From positions 1 to 18,267 of the forward strand of contig CAJUMS010000053.1 of the NCBI GenBank assembly GCA_910587465.1: a DNA stretch of 18,267 bases, in the 5' to 3' direction. Of this stretch, positions 1 through 6,687 are shown piece by piece. This DNA comes from an uncultured Oscillospiraceae bacterium. Its GTDB lineage: Bacteria; Bacillota; Clostridia; Oscillospirales; Ruminococcaceae. The notes under the pieces are model-generated. The model was not told the DNA's origin, did no database searches, and saw only the letters and a list, made by a program, of their open reading frames with translations. Both the position numbers and the translations under genes were made by a program. The first letter of the stretch is position 1. Each line of letters begins with the position of its first letter.

Positions 1-45
1 CCACCGAGATCTACACTCTTTCCCTACACGACGCTCTTCCGATCT
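1..45 (+). other. Illumina TruSeq/P5 adapter sequence (contaminant)
   Basis: These 45 bases match the 3' part of the Illumina P5/TruSeq universal adapter, ending in the hallmark GCTCTTCCGATCT at 45. This is read adapter left on the contig end, not genomic DNA. Read on the minus strand it appends eleven spurious residues (ending GRASCRERV) and a false stop codon to the gene that runs into it. Genomic sequence starts at about base 46. Confidence 0.97.
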
Positions 46-46
46 T

Positions 47-1234
47 GAAATAGCACGCCCTCGGGAATTCCATACCCGCGAGAGCCTTTGTATCCGCAGG
101 ATCGCAGATGGTGTCGCCCGTGTTCGCTTCCATTTTCGTTACCGCACACAGATCGCCCGCCCATACCTCGGCAGCCTCCTCTTGCTTTTTGCCGCAGACG
201 GTCACGAGCTTGCCGAAACGCAGCTCCGCGCCCGAGGTTGAAACGGGAACTGACTTCGCGGTGAGCTTGCCCTGTACCACCTTTACATAGCTTATCTTGC
301 CTACAAACGGATCGGCAACGGTCTTGAATACGATACCCTTGAACGGCTTGTTTTCGTCGTAATCGGCTGGATTGCCGTCGATAGTCTCCAGCTTCCTCTC
401 ATTGGGGGACGGGAGCATTTTAGTTACCGCGTCGAGCAGCATATCAACGCCCGATAGCGTGTCGTTTGCGCAGCATACTACTGGTGTGATCGTTCCGCTC
501 GCTACGCCGTCGTGAATACCCTTTACAAGCTCTTCTTGGGTGAATTCCTCCTCCATGAAGAATTTGTCCATAAACTCCTCGTTTGTCTCCGCGACCGCCT
601 CGGCCATTGCCGCGCGCAAACCCGCGATACGGTTCTCGGACGCGGGCATCTCTACCTCGGTAGGAACGCCCTTCTTATCATATTTGTATGCCTTCATGGT
701 CAGGAGGTTTATGTAAGCCTCAACGGGACCGTTCTTATCATAAGGTACGACTATCGGGCATACGGACGGACCGAAAACGGTCTTCATCTGCGTAAATACT
801 CGGTAAAAGTCGCTGTTCTCGACCTCCATACAGGTGACCGCCATCATACAAGCCTTGTTGCTTTTAGCCGCGAGCTGGTAGGATTTTATCGTACCGGGAC
901 ATACTCCATCCTTGCCGTTTACGGTGATGATAACGCTCTCTGCGGCGCGGATACCCTCGTGCAGACCGCCGACAAAATCAAACTGACCGGGAGCGTCGAT
1001 AACGTTGATTTTGATATCGTTCCAGGTCATATTGGCAATAGATGCGTTTATCGAAATTTTACGCTTGATTTCCTCCGCATCGAAATCGCATATTGTATTG
1101 CCCTCGGCGGTGTTTCCCATTCTGTCGGTTAATCCGCATTTGAAGAGCATAGCTTCAGCGAGGGCGGTCTTGCCGCTGCCGCCGTGACCCGCTAAGACAA
1201 CGTTGCGTATGTTGTCGGCTTTGAATGTTTTCAT
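47..1234 (-). CDS. EF-G-like translation GTPase (FusA2 type), 3' end missing
   Basis: The 396 genuine residues are the N-terminal half of an EF-G paralogue: G domain at about 1-280, then the start of domain II (family length is near 690 aa). The P-loop GHGGSGKT lies at residues 16-23 and the G3 motif is DAPGQFDF at 80-87, with Gln where EF-G has the catalytic His and FusA2-type proteins usually have Tyr. The switch I region RKISI corresponds to RGITI in EF-G. The G4 motif NKMD is replaced by TCME (134-137), which is unusual. Such paralogues are thought to act on the ribosome, but their role is less defined than that of EF-G. The start is ATG at 1234, with a GGAGG site about 10 bases upstream and a strong promoter at 1315-1343. 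The C-terminus is lost to adapter sequence, not to a natural stop. Confidence 0.88.
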
Positions 1235-1314
1235 TTGAAAAGTACCTCCGGTTTTTGATTTTAGAAGTGCAGCAATAATACAATTTGTATGAATTCTGCA
1301 AACTCATTATTAAT

Positions 1315-1343
1315 ATTATATAACATAATTCACAAAAATGCAA
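1315..1343 (-). promoter_or_regulatory. sigma-A promoter of the EF-G-like gene
   Basis: On the minus strand TTGCAT (1343-1338) and TATAAT (1320-1315) are separated by exactly 17 bases. The start of transcription would fall near 1308, giving a leader of about 75 nt to the ATG at 1234. The region is AT-rich with no strong hairpin. Confidence 0.75.
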
Positions 1344-1415
1344 GTGCTTTTATGAAAATTTTTTGCAGTTTTCACCAATTAGTCATTTTATACAAAATTA
1401 TGTCGTAAAATTCTC

Positions 1416-1444
1416 TTGAATTGCGGAGAGAAATGGTGTATAAT
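1416..1444 (+). promoter_or_regulatory. sigma-A promoter of the structured leader / nucleotidyltransferase gene
   Basis: TTGAAT (1416-1421) and a perfect TATAAT (1439-1444) are spaced by 17 bases. The predicted transcript starts near 1451, about 260 nt before the ATG at 1713, which is a very long leader. It diverges from the EF-G-like promoter about 75 bp to the left. Confidence 0.75.
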
Positions 1445-1450
1445 TATTAT

Positions 1451-1700
1451 GAGATATTGTGTAGAAAAGTTAAATGCGCCGTGGACAATGCTGCCTTTTA
1501 CACTAAGAGCATTTAGCCAAAAGCAGCGTTACAGAGCCGCATTTTAACCGCGTTAAAAGATTATCAACGCGGCGGTCGGCGCAGGGCAAGTTTCACAATT
1601 GGCGACGGAGTGGAGTGAAGCATAATGGAAGATTGCCGCCGTAATAAGGCGGACACAGCACAGCGGAATGCACCCGATGCGAAACTTGCTTTTAAATTAA
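1451..1700 (+). ncRNA. structured 5' leader RNA of unknown class
   Basis: No open frame explains this stretch, but it is dense in perfect pairings. GCGCCG 1476-1481 pairs with CGGCGC 1577-1582. GCTGC/TTTT (1490-1499) pairs with AAAAGCAGC (1519-1527). CCGCGTT 1548-1554 pairs with AACGCGG 1566-1572. GCAAGTTTC 1586-1594 pairs with GAAACTTGC 1681-1689, extendable by three more pairs, and encloses hairpin CCGCC/GGCGG (1636-1652). Competing pairings exist near the 5' end: GTGTA 1459-1463 with TACAC 1499-1503, and TAAATGC 1471-1477 with GCATTTA 1509-1515. Together these two could form an H-type pseudoknot. The last stem ends just before the ribosome binding site at 1699-1705. I could not match it to a named riboswitch, T-box, 6S, SRP, RNase P or tmRNA consensus. 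It could be a cis-regulatory leader or a processed small RNA. Confidence 0.55.
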
Positions 1701-1712
1701 GGAGGAACGGAT

Positions 1713-3206
1713 ATGATTATTTTACCGGCGCCTGTAATTGAGGCTCTGGAGCGCCTTGAGAGCGCGGGATTTGAGGCATACGTTGTCGGTGCTTGCGTGC
1801 GCGAGCTCATTCTGGGCAACTCGCCGCAGGACTATGATATAGTTACGAACGCGGATATAAACGATATAATGTTCGCGTTCCGTGAATACCGCATCTCCGA
1901 CGAGGGTATGTCCCGCGGAGAGATATTGGTGACTGTGGTGGGAATGGTCATTCAAGTGTCTCCGTACCGCCGCGAGGTAGTCGGGAACAGGGTCATGTAC
2001 GCGGAGGATTTGGAAACGGATCTCGCGCGGCGCGGGTTCACGATGAACGCCATGGCATACTCTCCGAAGGCGGGGCTTATCGACCCGTATGACGGCAGAG
2101 GCGCGCTTACGGGCGAGATAAAGCAAATCGTGGCTATAGGCGAGAACGTCACCGTAAACGTCAAGGTAGGCGGAAAGCCGACCGCCGAAACTATCTACGA
2201 TATGTCTAAGAGCTTTACGATAAAGCCCTCGCGGCTTTTAAAGGCAATACGCTACTGCTCCGAGGACGAATACGAGATCGAGGAGCAGACCCGCAGCTGT
2301 ATGCGCGCTAACGTCGCGTGTTTTGATTACGCCGATGCAGCTTCAATACGCGAAGAGCTGACAAGAATCGTCATGGGCAAATATGCCGCGCGTGCGCTCG
2401 AAAAAAACGCCGATGTACTGAAATACGTACTTCCCGAGATTGAACCGTGTATAGGTCTCGTACAGCTTACAAAGCACCACGATTTTGACGTGTGGACGCA
2501 TATCTGCAAGGCGGTTGGATACGCGCTGCCCGAGCCGGAGATACGCTTTACGATGTTGTTCCACGATCTCGGCAAGCCCGATTGTATGTTTATCGACGGC
2601 GACGGTCACGGTCATTTTAAAGGTCACGCCGAGCGCGGCAGACTGCTCGCGGAGGGAATAATGCGGCGGCTGGAGTTCCCGAAGAATATGATGGACGAGA
2701 TAAGCTGGCTGATTTATCATCACGACGTTCGTATCCCTGAGAACAGAAAAGAGCTTAAAGGGCTTATACGCGAGCTTGGTCCTACCGATTTGCGCGACCT
2801 GCTCCAGTGCGAGATTGCCGACAGCCGCGCGAGACAGTTCGACAGCGAGCCCGAGATGACTGTTAAGCTTCGCGCAAGCCTTGCGGCGCTCAACGAGATA
2901 ATAGAAACGAACGAATGCTACGATATCGGTCAGCTTGCTATTACCAAGCGCGAGTTGCTGGACAAACGCCTCGTCAACAGCGACGCAGAAGCAGAACAAC
3001 TTCTGAACGCATTGTTCGATATCGTTCTTGACAAGCCGTCGTTCAACAATCGCCTTATGCTGCTGGATATCGCGGAAAAGAGCAAGTCAAAGCTCGAGCA
3101 GATCGAAGCGGAGCGCCTGCGCGCCGCGCAGGAAAAAGCGGAGCAGGAACGTGCCAAGCGTGAAAAGGGCAGACGTGCCGAGCCTGTTTTCAAAAGGAAA
3201 AAATAA
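1713..3206 (+). CDS. CCA-adding enzyme-like nucleotidyltransferase with HD domain (divergent)
   Basis: This 497-aa protein has the class II tRNA nucleotidyltransferase/poly(A) polymerase fold: catalytic head at about 1-140, RNA-binding neck at about 165-245, an HD phosphohydrolase-like domain at about 250-345 (HH at 255-256, HD at 284-285, H304, HHD at 336-338), and a charged Lys/Glu/Arg coiled tail from about 455. The metal-binding pair is kept (DYD, D40 and D42), as is DPYDG (124-128). Several signature residues differ. GGxVRD is GACVRE (26-31), RRDFT is RRGFT (106-110), and the EDxxR base-reading motif is IKPSR (170-174), keeping only Arg. CCA repair is therefore the family expectation, not a certainty. 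The start ATG has an AAGGAGG site 8 bases upstream. It is the first gene after the long leader. Confidence 0.8.
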   Translation: MIILPAPVIEALERLESAGFEAYVVGACVRELILGNSPQDYDIVTNADINDIMFAFREYRISDEGMSRGEILVTVVGMVIQVSPYRREVVGNRVMYAEDLETDLARRGFTMNAMAYSPKAGLIDPYDGRGALTGEIKQIVAIGENVTVNVKVGGKPTAETIYDMSKSFTIKPSRLLKAIRYCSEDEYEIEEQTRSCMRANVACFDYADAASIREELTRIVMGKYAARALEKNADVLKYVLPEIEPCIGLVQLTKHHDFDVWTHICKAVGYALPEPEIRFTMLFHDLGKPDCMFIDGDGHGHFKGHAERGRLLAEGIMRRLEFPKNMMDEISWLIYHHDVRIPENRKELKGLIRELGPTDLRDLLQCEIADSRARQFDSEPEMTVKLRASLAALNEIIETNECYDIGQLAITKRELLDKRLVNSDAEAEQLLNALFDIVLDKPSFNNRLMLLDIAEKSKSKLEQIEAERLRAAQEKAEQERAKREKGRRAEPVFKRKK

Positions 3207-3304
3207 GACGACTTGCAGATATAGCCATTTTCGGACTGTCGAGAAGCCCTCAGATACGAGGAAGCGGCTTGTCGGCTAACCTTAATGGCTGCCGAGAAGT
3301 CGTT
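3207..3304 (+). other. 98-nt self-complementary intergenic element
   Basis: The element starts one base after the stop codon at 3206 and folds on itself. GACGACTT 3207-3214 pairs with AAGTCGTT 3297-3304. AGCCATT 3223-3229 pairs with AATGGCT 3284-3290. CGA 3240-3242 pairs with TCG 3272-3274, AAGCC 3244-3248 with GGCTT 3266-3270, and CTC 3249-3251 with GAG 3258-3260. There is no T-run after it, so it is not a simple intrinsic terminator. It could be a leader RNA for the downstream kinase, a processing or stability hairpin, or a small palindromic repeat. No family was recognised. Confidence 0.5.
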
Positions 3305-3336
3305 GATGAAGTAGAGGAGGGTTTATCGACGGTCTG

Positions 3337-4326
3337 ATGAAATTTTTACTTAACTTTTTATATTACAGACGAAGAGTGATCGCCGTGATCTTGCTGGTCG
3401 CGGCGGTTTTCGTACTGTTTATGGCGCTGTACGGAGTGCCCGTCATGGCGTACGTTTACGCGGGAATCATCTGCGGAGTGATAACCGCGGGCGCGGCAGT
3501 CGGCGATTTCCTGCGCTATTGCCGAAAGCACAAGCTGCTTTGCGAGCTGCAATACGAGATACTGCTCACATTAGAGCATTTGCCCGAAAGCGACAACGAG
3601 GTCGAGCGGCGCTATCAGCAACTCATCGAAACGCTGCACGCTGAAAAGACCTCGCTGATCTCCGCCGCAGACAAGCGTTATGACGGTGCGGTAATGTACT
3701 TCACAATGTGGGCGCACCAGATCAAAACGCCTATCGCCGCGATGAGCCTTGCGCTCCAAGAGCTTGACACCGAGGAGAGCCGCGAGTTGTCGGAGAACTT
3801 ACAGAAGATCGAACAGTACGTTGAAATGGCGCTCTGCTATGTGCGGCTGGACAGCGACACAAGCGACTTTGTGATACGCCGTTATCCTCTCGACGGTATC
3901 ATCAAGCAGGCTGTCCGGAAGTTTTCGCCGCAGTTTATCCGCAGAAAGATAAAGTTGATATATGAACCGACGGAGAACGAGGTGCTGACCGATGAAAAAT
4001 GGCTGCTGTTCGTGGTTGAGCAACTTATCTCGAACGCGCTGAAGTACACAAAAAACGGCAGCGTGGAGATAGCGCTCAAGCCGGAAAAGACATTGTCGAT
4101 AAGCGATACGGGCATCGGCATAGCTCCCGAGGATCTGCCGAGGGTGTTTGAGCACGGCTTTACGGGCAACAACGGGCGCGCCGACAAAAAGGCTACGGGC
4201 ATAGGTCTGTACCTTTGCAGGCGTATCTGCAAGGCGCTCGGTCACAAAATAGAGATACGCTCCGACAAGAACGGTACGGAGGTGCTCATCGACCTTAAAG
4301 CGAATGAGATAGATACACGCGAGTAA
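3337..4326 (+). CDS. BceS-like intramembrane-sensing histidine kinase (orphan)
   Basis: This is a 329-aa membrane kinase. Two N-terminal helices (about 13-31 and 36-54) sit with almost no extracytoplasmic loop between them, the layout of BceS/GraS kinases that sense cell-envelope antibiotics through a partner ABC transporter. The phospho-acceptor is H127 in WAHQIKTPI. ATPase motifs follow: N-box around N233, DTGIG 257-261, and GIGLYL 288-293. Its length fits the family (about 330). The usual partners, an OmpR-type regulator immediately upstream and a BceAB permease, are absent here. It lies 130 bp after the nucleotidyltransferase gene, with a hairpin element between them. The ribosome binding site GAGGAGG (3313-3321) is about 15 bases from the ATG, longer than usual, and no better in-frame start is visible. 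Confidence 0.87.
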   Translation: MKFLLNFLYYRRRVIAVILLVAAVFVLFMALYGVPVMAYVYAGIICGVITAGAAVGDFLRYCRKHKLLCELQYEILLTLEHLPESDNEVERRYQQLIETLHAEKTSLISAADKRYDGAVMYFTMWAHQIKTPIAAMSLALQELDTEESRELSENLQKIEQYVEMALCYVRLDSDTSDFVIRRYPLDGIIKQAVRKFSPQFIRRKIKLIYEPTENEVLTDEKWLLFVVEQLISNALKYTKNGSVEIALKPEKTLSISDTGIGIAPEDLPRVFEHGFTGNNGRADKKATGIGLYLCRRICKALGHKIEIRSDKNGTEVLIDLKANEIDTRE

Positions 4327-4328
4327 CA

Positions 4329-4450
4329 TTCCCCCGCGATAAGACGTACCGCCTTTGACAGTTCATTTCATAGAAAATTTCGGTGCCAAGCGTAGTCGCT
4401 CGACACCGAAATACTTCTATACCACGCCCGCTATAATTTCCGCGGGGGAA
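4329..4450. repeat. nested inverted repeats between convergent genes
   Basis: A perfect 10-bp inverted repeat (TTCCCCCGCG 4329-4338 and CGCGGGGGAA 4441-4450) encloses a second, longer hairpin at 4377-4412. It fills the gap between the convergent kinase and amt genes. It may simply insulate both transcripts. Short terminal inverted repeats around about 120 bp also recall a miniature element, but no target-site duplication is visible. Confidence 0.5.
4377..4412 (-). terminator. terminator hairpin after the amt gene
   Basis: ATTTCGGTG (4377-4385) pairs perfectly with CACCGAAAT (4404-4412). The loop holds a smaller AGCG/CGCT stem. Read on the minus strand the stem is followed by TTTTC, so it best serves the amt transcript. 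It may act weakly in both directions. Confidence 0.55.
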
Positions 4451-4468
4451 AATTTGTATTTTGCCTTA

Positions 4469-6283
4469 TTATTCGTTATCCTGAAGCGCATCGTATCCGC
4501 TTTCGCCCGTGCGCACCTTTACAACGTCCGCAACATCATAGACGAATATTTTGCCGTCGCCGATTTTGCCCGTGTACAGCACGCTCTTTGCCGTCTCTAT
4601 GACCGTTTCAACCGGCACCTTGCACACAACGATCTCCATTTTGATCTTGGGGAGCAGGTGAGTTTCGATAGGCACGCCGCGATAATATTCCGTTGCGCCC
4701 TTCTGCATTCCGCAGCCGAGCACGTTCGTGACCGTCATACCCGTAATGCCGACAGCCGACATCGCGTTTTTGAGCGCTTCGATATGCTCCTGCTTGGTAA
4801 TTATAACGACCTTGGACATATGTGCGCCCTCGCTCGGAGTGTACTTCCTGTGAACAACTGGAATCGACTGCTCGTTGGAAACAGACTCGACCTTTCTGTC
4901 GACCTGCGCAAGAGTGTCAACCTCTTTCTCGCGTCCCGAAGCCGTGGTCTCGATCTGCATGGACGGGATAAAGTCCGCGTAAGAGCTTGGCAGACCGTGC
5001 TCCGTAGCGTCCAGACCGACGATCTCCTCGTGACGGGAAACGCGAAGTCCTATCGTCTTTTTGATGATCAGGAACGTAAGCGAGATCGCTACGCCCGTCC
5101 AGACGAGCACCGCCAGCACGCCAACAGCCTGTATACCGAGCTGCGCAAATCCGCCACCGTAGAACAGTCCGCGCATTTTCGCGCCGGGATCTGCAAGAGC
5201 CGCAACACCGCCGTTCTGACCGTCACCCGTCGCAAACAATCCGACCGCCAGCGAACCCCAGATACCGTTGCAGAAATGTACCGCCACAGCGCCGACTGGA
5301 TCATCAATATGCAGTTTATAGTCAAGCAGCCAAACGCCGAATATGACCAGAAATCCCGAAACCAGACCGATCAACGCCGCGCCTATGCAATCGGTGTCGG
5401 CGCATGGAGCGGTTATCGCAACTAAGCCCGCAAGTGACGCGTTAAGACACATAGAAACGTCGGGCTTGCCGTTTTTCAACCATGTAAATATCATCGTCGT
5501 GCAGGTTGCCACAGCGGGAGCTACCGTCGTGGTGAGGAAAATTTTCGCAAGGTGTTCAACATTGTCTGCAGCCGCACCGTTGAAGCCGTACCAGCCAAAC
5601 CACAGAATGAACACGCCTAACGCGCCCAATGTCATCGAGTGGCCGAGAATAGCACGAGGCTTTCCGTCTTTGCCGAATTTTCCGATACGCGGTCCTACCA
5701 TAGCCGCGCCGATAAGCGCGCACATACCACCCGCCATATGGATAGCCGTAGAACCGGCGAAGTCAACAAATCCGAGCTGCGTTAGCCAACCGCCGCCCCA
5801 TATCCAGTGCGCCTCCACAGGATAAATTATCGCCGAGATAACGCCCGAATAGATACAGTAGCTGATAAACTTTGTACGCTCTGCCATCGCGCCCGAGACG
5901 ATAGTCGCCGCAGTCGCGCAGAACACGAGGTTGAACACGAATTCCGCACACCTGTCAAAGCTCGAAAAATTGCCGAGAATATCCATTGTCGGGATACCCA
6001 CCAGGCCGAACAGCGCGTCCTCACCGAGCATAAGCCCGAAACCGATAAGCACGAACGTCACCGTGCCGATACAGAAATCCATAAGGTTCTTCATTATGAT
6101 GTTTCCTGCGTTTTTCGCACGCGTCATACCCGTTTCCACCATCGCGAAGCCCGCCTGCATAAAGAATACCAGCGCCGCTCCTATCAGATACCAGATACCG
6201 TTTCCGTCGCCCACGTTAAACATCGTAGCGTTGACGATTTCTTCAGCGCCCGCCGATCCGAGCACCGTTAAGATTGCGTTCAT
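4469..6283 (-). CDS. amt: ammonium transporter fused to a C-terminal PII (GlnB/GlnK) domain
   Basis: Residues 15-425 are an Amt/Rh ammonium channel with about eleven membrane helices. The two pore histidines of the twin-His pair appear as H182 (STAIHMAGG) and H336 (VAVHFCNGIWG), and the conserved cytoplasmic tail ends near EHGLPSSY (428-435). A linker of about 50 residues follows, then a full PII domain (about 489-604) with GMQKG (525-529), YYRG (533-536), LLPK (543-546) and GKIGDGKIF (572-580). PII proteins normally bind and plug Amt channels in response to ATP/ADP/2-oxoglutarate. Here regulator and channel are one chain. The T-loop has Ile where the uridylylated Tyr51 of enteric GlnB/GlnK sits, so regulation by uridylylation at that site is not expected. 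The start ATG has AAAGGGG nine bases upstream. The leader carries a terminator/antiterminator. Confidence 0.94.
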   Translation of the reverse strand: MNAILTVLGSAGAEEIVNATMFNVGDGNGIWYLIGAALVFFMQAGFAMVETGMTRAKNAGNIIMKNLMDFCIGTVTFVLIGFGLMLGEDALFGLVGIPTMDILGNFSSFDRCAEFVFNLVFCATAATIVSGAMAERTKFISYCIYSGVISAIIYPVEAHWIWGGGWLTQLGFVDFAGSTAIHMAGGMCALIGAAMVGPRIGKFGKDGKPRAILGHSMTLGALGVFILWFGWYGFNGAAADNVEHLAKIFLTTTVAPAVATCTTMIFTWLKNGKPDVSMCLNASLAGLVAITAPCADTDCIGAALIGLVSGFLVIFGVWLLDYKLHIDDPVGAVAVHFCNGIWGSLAVGLFATGDGQNGGVAALADPGAKMRGLFYGGGFAQLGIQAVGVLAVLVWTGVAISLTFLIIKKTIGLRVSRHEEIVGLDATEHGLPSSYADFIPSMQIETTASGREKEVDTLAQVDRKVESVSNEQSIPVVHRKYTPSEGAHMSKVVIITKQEHIEALKNAMSAVGITGMTVTNVLGCGMQKGATEYYRGVPIETHLLPKIKMEIVVCKVPVETVIETAKSVLYTGKIGDGKIFVYDVADVVKVRTGESGYDALQDNE

Positions 6284-6326
6284 TAAAGACCGCCCCTTTC
6301 ATTTTGTTCGTTTTTTTGTATCGCAA

Positions 6327-6381
6327 AAAGGGGCTATGACATACTCTCTCTCCGTTGAGAAACGTATGTCATAGCCCCTTT
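6327..6381 (-). terminator. leader intrinsic terminator (attenuator) of amt
   Basis: A perfect 18-bp inverted repeat pairs 6381-6364 with 6344-6327 on the minus strand, and is followed by TTTTTG. It lies between the amt promoter (6393-6421) and the amt start (6283), so it must be bypassed for amt expression. The inner 19 bases can add a further six-pair stem with hexaloop AACGGA. Formation of this stem excludes the first small hairpin described at 6370-6387. Confidence 0.85.
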
Positions 6382-6387
6382 GCTATG
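6345..6387 (-). promoter_or_regulatory. dual hexaloop hairpins, candidate ANTAR antiterminator
   Basis: On the minus strand P1 is CATAGC, loop AAAGGG, GCTATG (6387-6370). A 7-nt linker follows (6369-6363). P2 is TTTCTC, loop AACGGA, GAGAGA (6362-6345, one G-U pair). Both loops are six bases with A at position 1 and G at position 4, the pattern bound by ANTAR-domain antiterminators such as EutV. The 3' strand and loop of P1 are part of the terminator's 5' arm, so P1 and terminator are mutually exclusive. No ANTAR protein is encoded in this window. P1 begins only five bases after the -10 box, so the exact start of transcription matters. Confidence 0.65.
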
Positions 6388-6392
6388 TCCTT

Positions 6393-6421
6393 ATTATACT
6401 CGTTTCGCATCTAAATGTCAA
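6393..6421 (-). promoter_or_regulatory. consensus sigma-A promoter of amt
   Basis: TTGACA (6421-6416) and TATAAT (6398-6393) are both perfect, with a 17-bp spacer. The promoter should be intrinsically strong, which suits control by downstream attenuation. The predicted start is near 6386, giving a leader of about 100 nt. Confidence 0.88.
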
Positions 6422-6510
6422 GAGGATTTTTGCAAGTTTTTCATTATTGTCTTGCATTTTGTATCAAATAACCAAATCAAGTATAAATTTATCCTTTTGT
6501 ACGAGCACAC

Positions 6511-6539
6511 TGCACAAAAGTTTTCAGTCACCGTATAAT
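6511..6539 (+). promoter_or_regulatory. possible promoter of the 53-aa gene
   Basis: TATAAT (6534-6539) is perfect, and TGCACA (6511-6516) sits 17 bases upstream as a weak -35 box. The leader to the ATG at 6688 would be about 140 nt. The rest of the 6422-6687 interval is AT-rich and shows no gene. Confidence 0.45.
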
Positions 6540-6687
6540 ATAAGCGTTTTACTTTATTTTACGGCAATGTTTTTCTTTACCAAAGCTGCTGCTAAAATAT
6601 TACCGCCAATTTATTACTTAGCATAACAGGTGCGAATTTGCAGAAAATACTACCGTAAACTTTCAAAAAAGGAGCTGAACTTTTACA

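Noticed and set aside
1451..1700. Leader as T-box, c-di-GMP (GEMM), 6S, SRP, RNase P or tmRNA
   Set aside because: None of the signature sequences I know for these classes (for example the T-box AGGGTGGNACCGCG) is present. A short resemblance to GEMM (GCGCAGGGCAA) is not supported by the rest of that consensus.
4355..5425. 356-codon open frame on the plus strand
   Set aside because: It is fully antisense to the amt-PII gene, has no recognisable domain and is rich in Arg/His as expected of a shadow frame.
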